From an uncultured Clostridia bacterium (GTDB lineage Bacteria > Bacillota > Clostridia > Oscillospirales > CAG-272), in contig CANRKP010000005.1 of NCBI GenBank assembly GCA_947631245.1, forward strand, positions 1 through 58,567: DNA of 58,567 nt, in the 5' to 3' direction. Within the stretch, counting starts at the first letter, position 1. Every line of letters begins with the position of its first letter. This document shows, in pieces, positions 24,383 to 32,457 of this stretch. Position numbers and translations under genes: made by a program. The notes beneath the pieces are model-generated. The model saw only the letters and a program-made list of their open reading frames with translations. It made no database searches and was not told the DNA's origin.

Positions 24383-25081
24383 ATGTACAATATCCTTATC
24401 TGCGACGACGACGCCGACATAACGTCCGCGCTCGAAATATATCTCTCGACCGAAGGGTACGGCGTGTTCCGCGCGAAAAACGGACGCGAGGCGCTCGACA
24501 TACTCGGTCGGGAGAACATAAGCCTTCTGCTCCTCGACATCATGATGCCCGTCATGAACGGAATCGACACGATAAGGGAGCTGCGGCAGAGGAGCAACAT
24601 CCCCGTCATAATGATAACGGCGAAGAGCGAGGACGCCGACAAGATACTCGGTCTCGACATCGGCGCCGACGACTATATAACAAAGCCCTTCAACCCGATG
24701 GAGGTCAAGGCGCGCGTCCGCTCGCAGCTCCGCCGCTATACCGAACTCGGCGGCGGCAAGCCCGCGGACGACGGGAGCGTTCTCACCGTCGGCGGCATCA
24801 GCCTCGATGAGCGCTCGCACACAGTCACCCTTGACGGCGAGGACGTCGCGCTGACGCCGACGCAGTATGAGATACTCCGCTTTTTCATGAAGCACACCGA
24901 GCGCGTCCTGACGCCGACGGAAATATACCGCGAGGTATGGGGAGAGGACCCCTACGGCTCCGAGAACACCGTCGCCGTGCACATCAGGCACCTGCGCGAA
25001 AAGCTCGAGATCGACCCGTCAAACCCGCGTTACTTCCGCGTCGTATGGGGGCACGGGTATCTCATGACGGATAAGAAATAA
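24383..25081 (+). CDS. OmpR/PhoB-family response regulator
   Basis: The 232-residue protein has a receiver domain (acidic CDDDAD at 7-12, phosphoacceptor Asp52 in LLLLDIMMPV, conserved Thr and Lys in MITAKSED and DYITKPFNP) and a C-terminal winged helix ending HIRHLREKLE and YFRVVWGHGYLM. The start at 24383 follows CGGAGG. It is cotranscribed with the histidine kinase 25 bp downstream; motifs and arrangement resemble VanR/VanS-like pairs. The regulon is unknown; feoAB is divergent and could be one target. Confidence 0.93.
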   Translation: MYNILICDDDADITSALEIYLSTEGYGVFRAKNGREALDILGRENISLLLLDIMMPVMNGIDTIRELRQRSNIPVIMITAKSEDADKILGLDIGADDYITKPFNPMEVKARVRSQLRRYTELGGGKPADDGSVLTVGGISLDERSHTVTLDGEDVALTPTQYEILRFFMKHTERVLTPTEIYREVWGEDPYGSENTVAVHIRHLREKLEIDPSNPRYFRVVWGHGYLMTDKK

Positions 25082-25106
25082 TATCATCGGAAAGGAGCAT
25101 TTCACT

Positions 25107-27284
25107 ATGGAAAAGCTGAAGAGAAGCGCCGCCGCAAAGGTAATTGCCGTCATTCTTGCGGCGCTCACGCTTACATTGACGGCGCTGTCCGCACTGACCG
25201 TCGCTTTCATGGCGTGGAGCGGATATTATGAGGCGCCGCTTGAAGAAGTCAAAGAAAACATACAGAAAAAATATGTCGACAGCGTAACCGCATTTTTTAT
25301 CGAACACTTAGAGAACGAGGTCAGATACTCGCCGACGGGAGTCAAGCTGTGGATCTACGATCACGCGCTTGCAAAGGACGCGGCGTTCGAGGTGTTCGTC
25401 GACGGCAAACGCACGGAGGACTTCTTCAGTCATTACCGCGCGAAACGCTCCGACTATGAGCGGGTGACGGTATACGATACGACGTTTACCGACAGCGGAT
25501 CCGAAGAGGACGAACTGCCGACAGACACCGACGACCGTGCACCCGGCACCGAGACATCCGTCGATACAAATTTCGAGACCGAAGTCGAGCCCGAGACCGA
25601 AGCCGATCCGGAAGCAGGCTATTGGGGAACAAATGAGACAGGCGACGCGGAGACCGACTACGACACAGGAACTGTGACCGAGCCTGCCAAAGACAATGCC
25701 CCTCCGAGCCCGCTATCGACGCCCACGGAGCATATGTCCGAAAAAGCGCTTCGCATAATCATCTATTTAAAAAAGGATTCCGCCATCATCCCAAGCATCC
25801 CGGTGCTCCAAAGCATCGCGGACGCGACATACGGCGCGCGTTACCTTGCCGTCGCGGCGGTCGCGGTATTTGCCGTTCTCTTCATCATCCTCTTCTCGTT
25901 TGTACTCTCTGCAGCGGGTCACAGGCGCACGGCTGACGGCATCTCGCTCTCGATGTTCGACCGTATACCGTTTGACCTTCTTATCATCATCTTCGCCGCT
26001 TTGACCGCCGTAGCAGTTGTCTTCATAGGCGAAGTGCTGACGTATGTAAGCTATCTTGCATTCGATAATTTGGTCTCAGCGCCGCAGAACTGGGAAATAT
26101 GCGTCATGGCGGTCGGCGCGATCCTTACATTCTTTGCGGACGCCCTGCTCCTGATGCTCGTCTGCATGACGGCGTCGGCACGCATCAAGACGGGCTCGCT
26201 TCTGACCTACAACATAACAACGCACGTCATCCGCTTAATCGTGCGCGCGTCAAAGGCGATTTACAGGCTCGCGAAGCGGGCGGTCATGGCGATCCCGACA
26301 GTATGGCGTACGCTTGTTTTCAGTCTTCTCGCCGCCGTGATCTCGTTTTACCTGTGCCTTTTCATCGACAACGGCGCAGAAGAGGCGATCCTCTTCGCGG
26401 TCGTTTTATGGGCGGCTCTCGTCGTATTGGCGTGCTACCGCGCATGGTGCATGAGCGTACTTCGCCGCGCGGGGAAGCATTTCTCCTCCGGGGATCTCTC
26501 GTACAGGCTTAATACGAAGGGACTTTTCGGCGACTACCGTCAGCACGCGGAGGATCTCAACAACATCGGCGTCGGCATGGAAAATGCCGTCGAGGAGCGC
26601 CTCAAGAGCGAGCGATTCCGCACGGAGCTCATCACGAACGTCTCACACGACATAAGAACGCCGCTCACCTCGATAATAAATTACGTCGATCTATTGAAAT
26701 CTCCCGACCTTGACGCCGAAACGGCGCGCTCCTACGTCGACGTGCTCGACAGACAGTCGCAGAAGCTGAGGCGGCTGACGGAGGATCTTATCGAGGCGTC
26801 AAAGGCGTCCTCCGGGGTGCTCGCCGTCGACCTTCAGCCCTGCGATCTCTCCCTCATCCTCTCTCAGGCGGCGGGCGAATACGGCGACAGGCTCGAGGCT
26901 GCGGGACTGACTCCCGTCGTCAAGGGCACAGACACTCACGTCACCGTCATGGCGGACGGAAGACACACGGCGCGGATAATAGACAATCTCATCTCAAACG
27001 CCGCGAAGTATTCCCTCCCCGGCACGCGCGTCTATCTCGAGCTCGTCGTCAGCGGCGGTTTTGCGGGAATTTCCGTGACCAACATATCCCGCGAGCCCCT
27101 CGACATCGACCCGAAGGAGCTTAAGGAGCGCTTCGTCCGCGGCGACGCCTCGCGCCACACGGACGGCAGCGGTCTCGGTCTCTCGATTGCCGAGAGCCTC
27201 GCCGAGATTCAGGGCGGCACGCTTTCCCTCGAAACAAACGCCGACCTCTTCCGCGCAACGCTTTGGTTCCGTGTGAATAATTGA
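25107..27284 (+). CDS. Membrane sensor histidine kinase
   Basis: The 725-residue protein has an N-terminal helix (about 10-38), an extracytoplasmic domain of about 200 residues, then four or more further helices (about 248-445) and a cytosolic kinase. The phosphoacceptor is His514 in NVSHDIRTPLTSIINYVDLL; the ATPase domain shows N-box IIDNLISNAAKYS and G-box DGSGLGLSIAESLAEIQGG. The outer domain contains a Thr/Asp/Glu-rich low-complexity stretch (about residues 130-200), unusual in sensors and perhaps a wall-spanning or cation-interacting linker. A G1-like box is weak. Cotranscribed with the regulator at 24383. Confidence 0.92.
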   Translation: MEKLKRSAAAKVIAVILAALTLTLTALSALTVAFMAWSGYYEAPLEEVKENIQKKYVDSVTAFFIEHLENEVRYSPTGVKLWIYDHALAKDAAFEVFVDGKRTEDFFSHYRAKRSDYERVTVYDTTFTDSGSEEDELPTDTDDRAPGTETSVDTNFETEVEPETEADPEAGYWGTNETGDAETDYDTGTVTEPAKDNAPPSPLSTPTEHMSEKALRIIIYLKKDSAIIPSIPVLQSIADATYGARYLAVAAVAVFAVLFIILFSFVLSAAGHRRTADGISLSMFDRIPFDLLIIIFAALTAVAVVFIGEVLTYVSYLAFDNLVSAPQNWEICVMAVGAILTFFADALLLMLVCMTASARIKTGSLLTYNITTHVIRLIVRASKAIYRLAKRAVMAIPTVWRTLVFSLLAAVISFYLCLFIDNGAEEAILFAVVLWAALVVLACYRAWCMSVLRRAGKHFSSGDLSYRLNTKGLFGDYRQHAEDLNNIGVGMENAVEERLKSERFRTELITNVSHDIRTPLTSIINYVDLLKSPDLDAETARSYVDVLDRQSQKLRRLTEDLIEASKASSGVLAVDLQPCDLSLILSQAAGEYGDRLEAAGLTPVVKGTDTHVTVMADGRHTARIIDNLISNAAKYSLPGTRVYLELVVSGGFAGISVTNISREPLDIDPKELKERFVRGDASRHTDGSGLGLSIAESLAEIQGGTLSLETNADLFRATLWFRVNN

Positions 27285-27285
27285 T

Positions 27286-27340
27286 ATAATCTTCGGGGGG
27301 AGGCGCTTTTTCTCAAAAGCGCCTCCCCCCAAAAGATTAT
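27286..27340. terminator. Bidirectional terminator between the kinase and the convergent regulator
   Basis: The core stem GGGGGGAGGCGCTTTT/AAAAGCGCCTCCCCCC is extended by ATAATCTT/AAGATTAT, giving about 24 paired bases. It serves both convergent transcripts. Confidence 0.85.
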
Positions 27341-27903
27341 TATTCTATCACATATCCTATCCCGCGCACGGTCTTTATGACAGGCTCGCCGGTGAGTTCC
27401 GTCAGCTTGCGGCGCAGGCGGTGGATATACACGTTTGCGGCGTTCGTCTCGGCGGAGCCGCCGTCGCGCCTCGCTATCGCGGACGCCTCCTCCTGCGTCA
27501 CGCCCCGCGAGCCCCGCTCCAAAAGCAGCTGAAGCAGAAGCAGCTCCTTTTTCGTAAGACTTACGGACGCGCCGCAACATACGGCGCGCATTTTTTCGCC
27601 GTCGCAGAAAAGCTCCCTCGGCGCGCCGCTCAAAAGCTCTCTTGCCGCCGTCAAAAGCTCCGTCTGCGAAAACGGGCGCAAAAGCGTGCGCCCCACAGCG
27701 CCCGCCGCCTTTCTCTCCGAAACGATGAACAGCGCCTTTTTTCCTTCGGGCGCGTCCCCGTCCGTGATAAAGAGCTCGGCGTCCGACGACGCCGCCTCTT
27801 CCGCCGTCGGAAAAACCTCCGTCCTTATGCCGGCGTCTCCGAGCCAAAGGGCGGCGACGGCGGCGAGCTCCCTGTCGCGCGATATCACCGCCGCCTTGCT
27901 CAT
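27340..27903 (-). CDS. Response-regulator-like protein with degenerate receiver and OmpR-type DNA-binding domain
   Basis: The C-terminal 90 residues are a winged helix (VSLTKKELLLLQLLLERGS, then NVYIHRLRRKL and VIKTVRGIGYVIE). The first 100 residues look like a receiver but lack the normal acidic pair: the N-terminus is MSKAAVISRDRE and the phosphoacceptor strand reads ELFITDGDAPEG, while the Thr/Lys switch positions are changed (FIVSERKAAG, LLRPFSQ). It may not be phosphorylated and may be controlled by abundance or a ligand. The ATG overlaps the stop of the acyl-ACP thioesterase gene by 4 bp, so both are translated together. No partner kinase is adjacent in the same operon. Confidence 0.8.
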   Translation of the reverse strand: MSKAAVISRDRELAAVAALWLGDAGIRTEVFPTAEEAASSDAELFITDGDAPEGKKALFIVSERKAAGAVGRTLLRPFSQTELLTAARELLSGAPRELFCDGEKMRAVCCGASVSLTKKELLLLQLLLERGSRGVTQEEASAIARRDGGSAETNAANVYIHRLRRKLTELTGEPVIKTVRGIGYVIE

Positions 27904-28622
27904 ATGGTCGTTATCCTCGCGTCGACGTTGTGCTTTCCGTCGCTGCGGTACGTCTTGAAATACCAGTCGCCAGGAGCGCCGCCACGTCCGATGGCGATGA
28001 CGCCTCCGAGCCTGCATTCGTTGCTGTAATTTATATAGAGAGAGCCGACCCGCGCCTCGCCGCGGCGTATCTCCGGTATCTCGCCGCACAAAACGTCGGC
28101 GTAGACCGTATTGTTCATGTGACCGTTGACGTCGATGTCCGCATAGCTGACGCGGTGCTCCCCCGTCTGAATGAACTTCGTCCCGTCCGGGATAGTGAGC
28201 CGCTTCGGCAGCTCCATCTCATGCGGCGGCTCAGAGCCGTAATTATGCTCGAATTCCGATATCCTCATTATGCGGTGCTCGTTAAAATCGTAAAGCACCC
28301 ACACGGAGCGCGCCTCCGCGAACGGCTCCCCACCCGACGTGCGAAGCACGAACGCGCGCCCGAAGCTGATGCCCGAGCTCTCCTCCGCCCACGTCTCAAG
28401 CTCAAAGCTGTCACCGTGCCTTACTGTGCCCGTCACGTTCAGCGCGATTCGCGAAAGCAGAAACGCTCTTCCCTCCTGCCGGAGCACCTCCTCGGCGGGT
28501 CCCGTGCCGTTCATGTGGCGGTACGCGGTCTCCTGCATATATCTCATCATCGCGGCGGCGCGGAACGTCCCCTTCATGTTGACGTCATGCGACATCACGC
28601 GGTATGTCTCTTTCCAGCTCAT
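27900..28622 (-). CDS. Acyl-ACP thioesterase
   Basis: Releases fatty acids from acyl carrier protein. The 240-residue protein is a tandem hot-dog fold of the FatA/FatB-like bacterial family: an N-terminal half with YMQETAYRHMNGTG and a C-terminal half with SYADIDVNGHMNNTVYADVL, where Asp, Asn and His form the catalytic region. AAAGGACAG precedes the ATG. It overlaps the regulator gene downstream. The release of free fatty acids connects logically with the FakA/FakB genes elsewhere in the window, though they are not linked in one operon. Confidence 0.88.
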   Translation of the reverse strand: MSWKETYRVMSHDVNMKGTFRAAAMMRYMQETAYRHMNGTGPAEEVLRQEGRAFLLSRIALNVTGTVRHGDSFELETWAEESSGISFGRAFVLRTSGGEPFAEARSVWVLYDFNEHRIMRISEFEHNYGSEPPHEMELPKRLTIPDGTKFIQTGEHRVSYADIDVNGHMNNTVYADVLCGEIPEIRRGEARVGSLYINYSNECRLGGVIAIGRGGAPGDWYFKTYRSDGKHNVDARITTI

Positions 28623-28660
28623 CTGTCCTTTTCTTCTTTGCTTCTTTTCCTTTTTAGGGA

Positions 28661-28703
28661 TGCGGGGACGCCGGGCGCCGTCAAGGCGCGCGGCGTCCCC
28701 GCA
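28661..28703. terminator. Long hairpin after fba
   Basis: TGCGGGGACGCCG (28661-28673) and its complement (28691-28703) enclose an inner CGCC/GGCG pair. It stands 24 bp after the fba stop and shortly upstream of the thioesterase gene. On the minus strand the following sequence is ATCCCTAAAAAGG, so there is no T-run; termination would be weak. Confidence 0.5.
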
Positions 28704-28726
28704 GTTTATGCGTTTTTATTTTGTGC

Positions 28727-29680
28727 TTACGCCTTGCCGTTCGAGCCGAGAACGTCCACGATCTTGTGCTCGACCATAGCCTTTATCGCCTCGCGGGCGG
28801 GCTTCAGGTACTGACGGGGATCGAAGTGATCCGGATGCTCGTTGAAGTACTTGCGGATAGACGCCGTCATCGCAAGGCGGAGGTCGGAGTCTATGTTGAT
28901 CTTGCAGACAGCCATCGATGCGGCGTGACGGAGCTGATCCTCGGGAACGCCGATCGCGCCGGGCATATTGCCGCCGTTTTCGTTGATCTCCTTCACGAAT
29001 TCCTGCGGAACGGAGGACGAGCCGTGGAGGACTATCGGGAAGCCGGGCAGACGCTTTGAAACTTCCTCGAGTATGTCAAATCTGAGCTGCGGCTTCGTGC
29101 CGGGCTTGAACTTGTATGCGCCGTGGCTCGTGCCGATGGCGATAGCGAGCGAGTCGCATCCCGTAGCGCCGACGAATTCCTCGACCTGCTCGGGCTTCGT
29201 GTAGGACGAATCCTCAGCCGAGACCTTGACCTCGTCTTCGACGCCCGCGAGCGTGCCGAGCTCGGCCTCAACGACGACGCCGTTTGCGTGCGCGTACTCG
29301 ACGACCTTCTTCGTCAGCTCGATATTGTCCTTGAAGCTCTTCGACGAGCCGTCTATCATGACGGAGGTAAAGCCGCCGTCTATGCAGGACTTGCAGAGCT
29401 CGAACGTGTCGCCGTGGTCGAGGTGGACCGCGATCGGAAGATCAAATCCCGCGGACTCCTGCGCGTCTATGAGCGCCGCCTCGATGAGCTTCATGAGATA
29501 AGCGTGCTTCGCGTAGTTGCGGGCGCCCTTGCTAACCTGAAGAATAAGCGGCGACTTCTGTGCTATCGCGGCCTCTGTGATGCCCTGGATGATCTCCATG
29601 TTGTTGACGTTGAAGGCGCCGACGGCGTATCCGCCGTTATAAGCCTTCGCAAACATTTCCTTTGTTGTTACGAGTGCCAT
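28727..29680 (-). CDS. fba: Class II fructose-1,6-bisphosphate aldolase
   Basis: Glycolytic zinc aldolase, 317 residues. Motifs: AVGAFNVNNMEIIQG at the N-terminus, PIAVHLDHGDTFELC with metal-binding His and catalytic Asp, VEAELGTLAGVEDEV, AIAIGTSHGAYKF and FPIVLHGSSSVP with the other metal ligands, then KINIDSDLRLA for phosphate binding. The ATG at 29680 is chosen because GGGAG lies nine bases before it and the family begins MALVT(T/S)KEM. Own promoter; the structured RNA candidate lies just upstream on the same strand. Confidence 0.96.
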   Translation of the reverse strand: MALVTTKEMFAKAYNGGYAVGAFNVNNMEIIQGITEAAIAQKSPLILQVSKGARNYAKHAYLMKLIEAALIDAQESAGFDLPIAVHLDHGDTFELCKSCIDGGFTSVMIDGSSKSFKDNIELTKKVVEYAHANGVVVEAELGTLAGVEDEVKVSAEDSSYTKPEQVEEFVGATGCDSLAIAIGTSHGAYKFKPGTKPQLRFDILEEVSKRLPGFPIVLHGSSSVPQEFVKEINENGGNMPGAIGVPEDQLRHAASMAVCKINIDSDLRLAMTASIRKYFNEHPDHFDPRQYLKPAREAIKAMVEHKIVDVLGSNGKA

Positions 29681-29717
29681 TTTTATAAACTCCCTTTTGG
29701 TTTTCGTTCTATCATGT

Positions 29718-29746
29718 ATTTTAATACATCCGGGAGGAAAAATCAA
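29718..29746 (-). promoter_or_regulatory. Promoter of fba
   Basis: TTGATT (29741-29746), 17 bp, TAAAAT (29718-29723) on the minus strand, giving a short leader of about 30 nt. Confidence 0.75.
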
Positions 29747-29819
29747 GTATCGGGCGCAATATTTTTGCCGCGCGCATTGCAAACGGGGGCGCCCTTAGGC
29801 GTCCCCGTTTGTTTCGATA

Positions 29820-30047
29820 TAAAAAACCCCGCGAGGGTCGTGCATCCCGGCGATTAGAAACCCTGCTCTCGCAAGGCTGGTATGTCTGCTCTGTCGGCTT
29901 TTGAGCTTCCAACGTCCGTCGCTGTCGGCTTACATAAAGTAAGCGGATCCGGCGAGCGGGAGGCCTGCATCGACACCGACTGAAACGAGACCCCATTTAA
30001 TCTTTCGTGGGTTTAAATAACCGGGCTGTCACGTGCTCCGCAGAGTT
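29820..30047 (-). ncRNA. ssrS: Structured RNA gene, possibly 6S RNA
   Basis: The 520-bp gap between fba and the ABC gene contains no frame with a ribosome site. On the minus strand a TACAAT box (30055-30060) precedes a segment of about 228 nt that ends at ACCC/GGGT plus TTTTTT (29819-29832). Inside, the two ends can pair (CCCGG near 30017-30025 with CCGGG near 29848), a large asymmetric bulge follows with a small hairpin CCCA/TGGG, then a long imperfect arm with GTCGG/CCGAC, capped by GCTTAC-TTTAT-GTAAGC (29935-29951). A closing stem, central bubble and long terminal arm of this length are what 6S RNA looks like. The sequence itself was not matched, so the name is tentative. Confidence 0.45.
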
Positions 30048-30140
30048 CACTATTATTGTATCACAAACGCATCGAAAATAAAATAGGTATTTCTTCACAA
30101 AAGCAAACGGCGCTTTTTAGTTAAAACGTAGAAATGTTCG

Positions 30141-30179
30141 GCGAACCGACCGCACCCGAATTTGCGGCGGTCGGTTCGC
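30141..30179. terminator. Hairpin after the ABC transporter gene
   Basis: GCGAACCGACCGC and its exact complement form a 13-bp stem with a 13-nt loop, 24 bp past the stop codon. There is no good T-run on the minus strand. Confidence 0.5.
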
Positions 30180-30202
30180 TCTTTCATAAATCTTATCTGC
30201 GA

Positions 30203-31984
30203 TCACTCGCGGTAGCCCTCCGCCTGCTTTTGGAACATCGCGGCGTATATGCCGTTCTTTCTCATCAGTTCGTCGTGAGTGCCGCTCTCGGCGGCGACCC
30301 CGCCCGAGATGAGGACTATCCTGTCCATCTCGCGGACGGAGGACAGGCGGTGCGCTATGAGAAGCGTCGTCTTCCCCGCCGCCTTGCCGACGATGGTCTT
30401 TGTCATCTCGTATTCCGCCAACGGGTCGAGCGCGGACGACGGCTCGTCGAGCAGATACAGCCCGAACGGATACGTCAGAAGGCGCGTGAGCGCCAGCTTC
30501 TGCGCCTCGCCGCCCGACACGACGACGCCGCGCTCCGAAAACTCCCTCGTCATCTCGCAGTCGACGTCGACGCCGTTTTTCTCCAGTATCCTGTCGACGC
30601 CGAACTGCCCGATGATACTATCTATGTCGCGGTCCCCGAACTCATGGCAGAGACCGATGTTCTCCCTCATCGACATCGCGTAGACATTCGTGTCCTGAAA
30701 CGCGACGCCGACGCGGGCGCGCAGCTCGTGCGGGTCGTATTCCTTTATGTTGACGCCGTTTACGAGTATCTCCCCCTCCGTCACATCGTAGAGACGCAGG
30801 AGCAGCTTCAGAAGCGTCGATTTTCCGGCTCCGTTCTCGCCGACGACGGCGAGTCTCTCCCCTGGCGCTATTTTGAGCGACAGGTGGCGAAGCACGAATG
30901 GTCCGCTTTCGGTATATCTGAAGCCGACGTCACGCAGCTCGAGCGAAAACTCCCCGTCGGGAACGGAAACCTCTCCGTGCGAGCTCTCGATAACGGACGG
31001 CATATCGAAAAACGCGCGTATGCGCTCGGAATACCCCGAGAGCCTGTCATAATCCTTCACTACCGCCGTGATATCCCAGAGGTCGCCGGCGAGATTGCCC
31101 GCCGCCATGAACATCGTGACGAGCACGGCGGAGCTCTTTATGTCCCCGCGATAGAACGACCATACGATAAGCAGCATGATGAGGCACTGCGATATCTCAT
31201 AGAGCGCGTAGAGCAGAATGTCGAGCCACAGCACCTTTTTCGAGTACTTTTTCACTACGACGAGCTTCTCCTCCGACTGCTCGTCGTAGTGGCGGCGGAA
31301 AATTTCCGGCAGCCTCGTCGAGCGCAGGTCGGCGGCGTAGTCCTTCATATAAAAGAGCCTGTGGACGTAATCGAGCCTCCTGTCAAACGGAACGACGGCC
31401 TCGTCGCGAGCGATCTCGTATTTGTTCATGCGCGCGTTGACGGGCAGGCGCAGGCAGGCGTACACCGTAACGATGACGATCGCCCACGGCGACACGGTCG
31501 CGATGACGGACGCGAGCGTCAGTATGCACATAATGCCCCTTATGAGGTTGTTGCACATATTGACTGCGTCCTGAGATTTTGACGTGAAATTGTCCTGCGC
31601 CCACTTGTATTTGTCGTAGAAGTCCGGGTCGTCTATTTTCGCGTAGTCAGTCGCCTCCGCCTTGTCGTAAACGAGCTTTCTTATCTTCAGCCTCGCGCGC
31701 TCGCTTCCTACCTTGTTAAGCAGCTCCCAGTAATAATCGGACGCCGCGTATGTCACAAACGATATTGCGTAGAGCGCCACTGTCAGCAAGGCGACGTACG
31801 CGATTCCGCGGCCGGCGTCGAGCGCATCCACCACGATCTGCGGCGTGTAAACGTAGAGCAGGTCGCCCAGCGGACAGATCAGTCCGTTATGTATGAGCCC
31901 GTAGATAATGACCCATTTCCCGTACTTCCAATACGGCTTTATGAGCCAAAGTATGTTTTTTGCCTTTCTTAATAGTGTATTCAT
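30203..31984 (-). CDS. ABC transporter, fused permease and ATPase (exporter type)
   Basis: A 593-residue half-transporter with an N-terminal membrane domain of about six helices (residues 20-310) and a C-terminal ATPase: Walker A VVGENGAGKSTLLKLLL, signature VVSGGEAQKLALTRLL, Walker B LYLLDEPSSALDP and the H-loop LLIAHRLSSV. It belongs to the exporters for peptides, lipids or drugs; the substrate is unknown. The start is uncertain: ATG 31984 gives the conserved beginning but has no ribosome site, while AAAGGAG near 32066 is followed by in-frame ATG 32050 inside a CCCGG/CCGGG loop. The leader upstream carries an attenuator-like structure. Confidence 0.88.
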   Translation of the reverse strand: MNTLLRKAKNILWLIKPYWKYGKWVIIYGLIHNGLICPLGDLLYVYTPQIVVDALDAGRGIAYVALLTVALYAISFVTYAASDYYWELLNKVGSERARLKIRKLVYDKAEATDYAKIDDPDFYDKYKWAQDNFTSKSQDAVNMCNNLIRGIMCILTLASVIATVSPWAIVIVTVYACLRLPVNARMNKYEIARDEAVVPFDRRLDYVHRLFYMKDYAADLRSTRLPEIFRRHYDEQSEEKLVVVKKYSKKVLWLDILLYALYEISQCLIMLLIVWSFYRGDIKSSAVLVTMFMAAGNLAGDLWDITAVVKDYDRLSGYSERIRAFFDMPSVIESSHGEVSVPDGEFSLELRDVGFRYTESGPFVLRHLSLKIAPGERLAVVGENGAGKSTLLKLLLRLYDVTEGEILVNGVNIKEYDPHELRARVGVAFQDTNVYAMSMRENIGLCHEFGDRDIDSIIGQFGVDRILEKNGVDVDCEMTREFSERGVVVSGGEAQKLALTRLLTYPFGLYLLDEPSSALDPLAEYEMTKTIVGKAAGKTTLLIAHRLSSVREMDRIVLISGGVAAESGTHDELMRKNGIYAAMFQKQAEGYRE

Positions 31985-32083
31985 TTTATTTTTGGGGATG
32001 CCGTTTTTCGCCGAATTTATTTCGCAGCGTGGCGTCCCGTACCCGGGCATATTTTTTCCGGGATACCGATCTCCTTTCAATAT

Positions 32084-32126
32084 AAAAATTGAGGCGACGA
32101 TCGGCAGTTACCGAAGCTATCGCCTC
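32084..32126 (-). promoter_or_regulatory. Attenuator-like terminator in the leader of the ABC transporter
   Basis: On the minus strand GAGGCGA (32120-32126) pairs with TCGCCTC (32091-32097), followed by AATTTTTAT. It lies between the promoter at 32274-32303 and the ABC start. The stop codon of the upstream 34-codon frame (32125-32127) falls in the first bases of the stem, so a ribosome finishing that frame would hinder its formation. Confidence 0.55.
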
Positions 32127-32229
32127 ATCTTGTAATGCTGTTTTCCCTCCAACTCCGCAAGAGCAACTCGATGCCTCCTTTCCTGTATTTCATTATTTTC
32201 CGTTCCGATAAAGAAACCGTGTTTTTCAT
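32125..32229 (-). CDS. Possible 34-codon leader peptide
   Basis: The frame begins MKNTVSLSERKIMKYRKGG, is basic, and ends with TGA in the attenuator stem. AAAGGAG lies 14 bases before the ATG; an upstream in-frame ATG at 32256 has no good site. A second AAAGGAGG within the frame precedes a TTG that would give only the last 13 residues. Its position fits a regulatory leader peptide better than a functional protein. Confidence 0.4.
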   Translation of the reverse strand: MKNTVSLSERKIMKYRKGGIELLLRSWRENSITR

Positions 32230-32273
32230 TGTTTGCTTTATGTCTCCTTTCTTCATTCGCTGTGCCGTCACAT

Positions 32274-32303
32274 ATTGTAAATCAAAAAGCGCCCAAATGT
32301 CAA
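32274..32303 (-). promoter_or_regulatory. Promoter of the ABC transporter leader
   Basis: Perfect TTGACA (32298-32303), 18 bp, TACAAT (32274-32279) on the minus strand. The -35 box lies in the loop of the terminator at 32284-32322, and the transcript would have a leader of about 280 nt. Confidence 0.75.
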
Positions 32304-32322
32304 CAAAAACGGGCGCTTTTTT
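32284..32322. terminator. Terminator overlapping a promoter
   Basis: AAAAAGCGCCC/GGGCGCTTTTT, an 11-bp stem with a 16-nt loop, A- and T-flanked on both strands. It would end transcripts coming from the alpha-galactosidase gene on the minus strand; its loop holds the TTGACA of the ABC promoter. Confidence 0.75.
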
Positions 32323-32413
32323 CACTATCTTTGTCGGATACCGCTCTCAACCGCCGGTTGCAAAACTCTCTCAAAAGTGAAATTCCCTCAGCACAAGTTT
32401 TTGAAGAGGGGGG

Positions 32414-32453
32414 CTCGGGGGGAGAAACTTTTGCAAAAGTTTCTCCCCCCGAG
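32414..32453. repeat. Perfect 19-bp hairpin after the alpha-galactosidase gene
   Basis: CTCGGGGGGAGAAACTTTT and its exact complement flank two bases, starting four bases beyond the stop codon. No T-run follows; the T-tailed terminator lies 90 bp further on. It belongs to the G-rich gene-end hairpins of this window. Confidence 0.7.
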
Positions 32454-32457
32454 AATA

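Noticed and set aside
30134..31582. 482-codon plus-strand open frame opposite the ABC transporter
   Set aside because: Antisense to Walker A/B and signature motifs; the product is Arg/Val/Asp-rich and matches no family.
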